This document shows positions 6,159 through 8,613 of a DNA stretch of 8,613 nucleotides, piece by piece (the stretch's first letter is position 1; every line of letters begins with the position of its first letter). Position numbers and translations under genes: made by a program. Under the pieces are notes generated by a model, which saw nothing but the letters and a program-made list of their open reading frames with translations, was not told the DNA's origin and did not search any database. Origin of the DNA: DATAEK01 sp036258055 (GTDB taxonomy: Bacteria; Acidobacteriota; Vicinamibacteria; Vicinamibacterales; 2-12-FULL-66-21); contig DATAEK010000221.1 in NCBI GenBank assembly GCA_036258055.1, positions 1 through 8,613 on the forward strand. The letters run 5' to 3'.

Positions 6159-7058
6159 TTACTCCGCCCGGGGGTCCGTCGCCGAGAAGGTCCGTGTTAC
6201 CAAAGCGCGCCGCCGCTCTTCGATGGCCTCCCATTGGCGAACGGCCTTCGCTTCCAGTTCGACGAAGTTCATGCCCTGAATGGTCGACAGCGTGCGGAGG
6301 TTCTGCAATGCCCGCCATAGGCAACGCTTCCCCTGGACCCCGACGGCCAAGGCTTCGAGCGTCCGCAACAGCGACAGATCGCCTGGCGCACCGCCGGCGG
6401 TCACGCTCAGCAAGGCACCTGACGCGTAGCCCGCAGCTCGTTTCATCGATCGTCCAGACGCGCCCAACCGCGTCAGCAGTAATCGAACGACGGACCGGTC
6501 CTCTTCCAATTCTTCTGACAGTCGACGGAACAACGCCCCATCCTCGGTGCCCTGGTGCGTCGAGCTGAGACGATGCACGACTCGAATGGCCATGTCCGAG
6601 CCACTGAGATGGTCGCGGAGATAGGCAATGAGAGCCTGGCGCTCACGCCAATCTCGCTTGCCACCATCCTTCAGAGTTCGTGGTGCGTTGGGCCGGCGCC
6701 GGTTGCCATTGTTCAGCGCGCGCACGAACAGTCCTACTGCCGCCGTCGCCAGGAGGGCGACGGGCAAGGGATTAGCACGCGCCGTTTCTAGAAGGCTCCG
6801 GCCCGAGCCGGGCGTTCGATGTGCGAGACGTTTGAGACGTCCAACAGTGGCTTCCGTCACTGAGTCTTTCGCGTCCGCAATTGCGCGCGCCGGGCTCAGT
6901 CGCGTCTGGATAGCGTCGAGGGTGTCGCTCATCTCGGCGCGCGTCTGCTCGATCTGGGAGCGGATGTCGTCGGTTGTAGGTGTTGTGCCGGTCGCCGCAG
7001 TACTCGTACCGCCCGCGCGAACCGATCCTTCCTCTACTTCACCTGGGCCTTGAGCCAT
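6159..7058 (-). CDS. DUF3618 protein with an additional C-terminal helical domain
   Basis: 299 residues. The first 30 are low-complexity and rich in Thr, Gly and Ala. Residues 31-55 (IEQTRAEMSDTLDAIQTRLSP) carry the DUF3618 signature found in small membrane-linked proteins of unknown function. A single membrane helix lies at about 97-115, followed by a basic patch (NRRRP). From about 138 comes a soluble helical domain, with RDHLSGSDMAI, ELEEDRSVV and EALAVGVQGK, resembling a stand-alone family of about 160 residues that I recall as hypothetical proteins. DUF3618 proteins often stop soon after the helix, so this looks like a fusion. The ATG at 7058 is supported by AAGGAGG about 7 bases upstream and overlaps the end of the holin-like gene by 25 bases. 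Its stop lies 5 bases before the next gene. Probably anchored in the inner membrane; role unknown. Confidence 0.82.
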   Translation of the reverse strand: MAQGPGEVEEGSVRAGGTSTAATGTTPTTDDIRSQIEQTRAEMSDTLDAIQTRLSPARAIADAKDSVTEATVGRLKRLAHRTPGSGRSLLETARANPLPVALLATAAVGLFVRALNNGNRRRPNAPRTLKDGGKRDWRERQALIAYLRDHLSGSDMAIRVVHRLSSTHQGTEDGALFRRLSEELEEDRSVVRLLLTRLGASGRSMKRAAGYASGALLSVTAGGAPGDLSLLRTLEALAVGVQGKRCLWRALQNLRTLSTIQGMNFVELEAKAVRQWEAIEERRRALVTRTFSATDPRAE

Positions 7059-7429
7059 TGCGCGTCCTCCTTCAGCGTGTCAATCGTCTTTCGGGGCGTC
7101 AATTCCTGCGGCTTGAGAGCGGCGAGCCCTGAGCGAATGAGCAGGTAGCCGATACCAGCCACCAGCACGCCTCCCACGAGCGCCGCTGCCCAAGGTGGAA
7201 GGCCGATGACGATCAGGATGAGGACCATAGCCGCGATAATCGACAGCAGGCCCCCGTACGCGATCAACCCGCCACCGACGAGCAAGCCGACGCCTTTGCC
7301 CATCTTGGACGCCTTTTCCGTAAGCTCCGTCTTCGCGAGTTGAAGCTCCTGTTGAACCAGCGTTCGGGTCTCGCGTGACAGCTCCGCGAACATCTCCCCC
7401 AAGCTGCGCTCGTCTTTGGTGCTTGCCAT
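7034..7429 (-). CDS. Holin-X-like (Phage_holin_3_6 / DUF1469) two-helix membrane protein
   Basis: 131 residues. An amphipathic, charged N-terminal helix (LGEMFAELSRETRTLVQQEL, 10-29) leads into a short KTELTEKASKMGKG stretch, then two hydrophobic helices at about 47-75 and 80-100. The tail (TPRKTIDTLKEDAQWLK, 111-127) is the classic end of this family. Despite the holin name these proteins are widespread on chromosomes away from prophages, and nothing phage-like is present here, so a membrane or envelope stress role is more likely than lysis (inference). The ATG at 7429 has GAGGT about 6 bases upstream and lies 21 bases after the stop of the YihY/BrkB gene. The end overlaps the DUF3618 gene by 25 bases, a pairing often seen in this family's neighbourhoods. 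Confidence 0.88.
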   Translation of the reverse strand: MASTKDERSLGEMFAELSRETRTLVQQELQLAKTELTEKASKMGKGVGLLVGGGLIAYGGLLSIIAAMVLILIVIGLPPWAAALVGGVLVAGIGYLLIRSGLAALKPQELTPRKTIDTLKEDAQWLKAQVK

Positions 7430-7450
7430 GGTGTGACCTCGTTCGTTCGG

Positions 7451-8545
7451 CTACGCGCCCTGCTCCCGCCCACGCCGGAGGCGGTTCCAGAGACGCGTGG
7501 CGAGTAGCGGCAGTCCGACGGCGATTCCCAGCTTCCGGTCGGAGGAGGACGGTGAGACTTGGAAAACCGAGACTGGCTGCGGGAGCCCCGCGGGCATTGG
7601 AGCGGTGCTATTAGGCGATTCGAGCCGCTCCTTGTACGCGCGAGCGGCAGCGGCGCCGATCTTTTTCTTCTGCCCGGGCACCTTCTCGCCCGGATCCTTG
7701 CCGTACGGCGATGCATGCTCGATCTCGGCGTTCAATTCCGCGCCGACGAGAATGGCGAGCCCCGAAATGTAGAACCACAACAACAGAACGATGACGCCCC
7801 CCACGGCACCGTAGGTTGCGTTGTAATCCGCGAAGTTCGCGACGTAGAACTTGAAGAGGAGCGAAACGACTAGCCAGAGAAGTGTGCCGATCACGGCGCC
7901 AGGCGTGATCCACACCCAGTCCTGTTCGGCGTCGGGTGCAAAGTAATAGACGAGACCGACCGCAGTCGATACGAGCAGGAAGGCCAGCGGCCACCGGAGA
8001 ATCTCCCAGGTCCATTCGAACACCGACCCGAGTCCAAATGAAGACGCGACCTGGCTGGCTATCGTTGGACCTGCAACGATCAACGTGAACGAGGCTAGTA
8101 CCAGCACCGCCAGCCCGAGCGTCAGGCCGATCGCTGTCAAGCGCACCTTCCACCAGGGACGCCCTTCTTCGATGTCGTACGCCCGATTGAGGCTGCCGAC
8201 GATCGCGACTACTGCTGCGGAGCTGCTCCAGAACGCTCCGAGGATGCCAATGGTGAGTATCCCGCCGCTATCTGCGTTCGAGATGCGCCTGAGCTGCTCC
8301 TCCAGAAGTGTGAGGACATCTGCTGGAGCAATCGGTCGCAACGCTCCGACGATGTCGTCGATAAAATTCGTGAGAGGAAAGAAGCTTGCGAGCGCGAGAA
8401 TGAACAGGACCGCAGGAAACAGAGCCAGAAAGAAGTAGTAGGCGAGTTGTGCCGCTAAGCCGAGGACGTCGTCTTCGCTCGATTCTTTCGCGGTGCGCTT
8501 GAGCAGTTCACTCCAGCTGAGGGGAATGTGGAAGGCAGCGAACAT
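7451..8545 (-). CDS. YihY/virulence factor BrkB family membrane protein
   Basis: 364 residues from the ATG at 8545. Six membrane helices are expected at about 31-56, 95-119, 138-162, 183-204, 213-238 and 245-270. Family hallmarks are SEDDVLGLAAQLAYYFFLALFP near the start, YNATYGAVGGVIVLLLWFY before the last helix, and GAELNAEIE right after it. The cytoplasmic tail (about 280-364) is basic and includes PGQKKK; it is longer than the core fold needs and ends in RRGREQGA. The family was once called ribonuclease BN, but that activity belongs to another protein, and the true function is unknown (transport and complement resistance have been proposed). Start uncertain: the ATG has no clear ribosome site, and an in-frame TTG at 8563 with GGGGTG about 7 bases upstream would add six residues. 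First visible gene of the leftward run. Confidence 0.93.
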   Translation of the reverse strand: MFAAFHIPLSWSELLKRTAKESSEDDVLGLAAQLAYYFFLALFPAVLFILALASFFPLTNFIDDIVGALRPIAPADVLTLLEEQLRRISNADSGGILTIGILGAFWSSSAAVVAIVGSLNRAYDIEEGRPWWKVRLTAIGLTLGLAVLVLASFTLIVAGPTIASQVASSFGLGSVFEWTWEILRWPLAFLLVSTAVGLVYYFAPDAEQDWVWITPGAVIGTLLWLVVSLLFKFYVANFADYNATYGAVGGVIVLLLWFYISGLAILVGAELNAEIEHASPYGKDPGEKVPGQKKKIGAAAARAYKERLESPNSTAPMPAGLPQPVSVFQVSPSSSDRKLGIAVGLPLLATRLWNRLRRGREQGA

Positions 8546-8613
8546 GACGCTATCGCACTGCAAGATCGCACCCCATCGCCTTTGTAAGAACCGAGCGGGC
8601 GAGATCAGATTGA
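8546..8613 (-). promoter_or_regulatory. Leader upstream of the minus-strand run; promoter not resolved
   Basis: These 68 bases precede the first visible gene of the leftward run and should hold at least part of its 5' leader. On the minus strand I see GGTTCTTACAAAGG followed by GATGGGGTGCGATC before the TTG alternative start. TACAAA could pass for a weak -10 element, but no matching -35 is visible. The promoter may lie outside the window. Confidence 0.2.

Noticed and set aside
5494..6324. Longer 276-residue version of the DUF6766 protein
   Set aside because: The extra 57 residues overlap the end of the DUF3618 gene in another frame and have shadow-like composition; the ATG at 6153 has a ribosome site and gives a normal membrane-protein N-terminus.
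7034..7429. Prophage lysis gene, suggested by the holin family name
   Set aside because: No endolysin, spanin, structural or integrase genes are nearby; this family is common in chromosomal stress loci, and the neighbours are YihY/BrkB and DUF3618.
7451..8545. Annotation as ribonuclease BN
   Set aside because: The protein is a multi-helix membrane protein of the YihY/BrkB family; RNase BN activity is known to belong to an unrelated metallo-beta-lactamase-fold enzyme.
1..8613. CRISPR array, tRNA/rRNA genes, insertion sequences or att sites
   Set aside because: No regularly spaced repeats, tRNA-like cloverleaf sequence, transposase or integrase frame, or terminal inverted repeats were seen on reading both strands.

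Overview
The window is GC-rich bacterial DNA, densely coding with short intergenic gaps. Much of it looks like an accessory stress-protection and redox locus of the kind found in soil and rhizosphere bacteria. The protein families (YihY/BrkB, holin-X-like, DUF3618, DUF6766, DAO-Rieske, Mn-catalase, DUF892/YciE) fit Acidobacteriota, Gemmatimonadota, Rhizobiales or related groups. Nothing in the window fixes the phylum, and this placement rests on remembered family distribution.

Layout. At the left edge (1-485, minus) is the N-terminal half of an NmrA-like NAD(P)-binding oxidoreductase that runs off the window. A poorly coding stretch of about 490 bases follows. It holds a GAACG/CGTTC dyad in front of the NmrA-like gene and a few tiny ORFs that I do not believe in strongly. 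At 979-2277 (plus) is a 432-residue fusion of a complete-looking manganese catalase and a C-terminal DUF892 (YciE/YciF-like) ferritin-type domain. It converges on a run of seven minus-strand genes that fills the rest of the window.

The minus-strand run, read from right to left in the order of transcription, is: a YihY/BrkB membrane protein (8545-7451), a holin-X-like two-helix membrane protein (7429-7034), a DUF3618 protein with an extra C-terminal domain (7058-6159), a DUF6766 membrane protein built from two similar halves (6153-5494), a FAD oxidoreductase with a C-terminal Rieske domain (5484-3958), a 105-residue protein resembling the N-terminal domain of PHP/PolX-like proteins (3943-3626), and a second FAD oxidoreductase related to the first but without Rieske (3662-2382). 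Gaps range from 21 bases to overlaps of 37 bases, so the run is very probably one operon.

How the genes may work together (inference): the first four are envelope-associated proteins of unknown or loosely known function, and the next three include two paralogous flavoproteins, one with its own 2Fe-2S domain. With the convergent peroxide-removing catalase fusion, the locus looks like an envelope and oxidative stress island. The points most worth following up are the catalase-DUF892 fusion, the paired Rieske/non-Rieske flavoproteins with a truncated-looking gene between them, the DUF3618 fusion and the internally duplicated DUF6766 protein.
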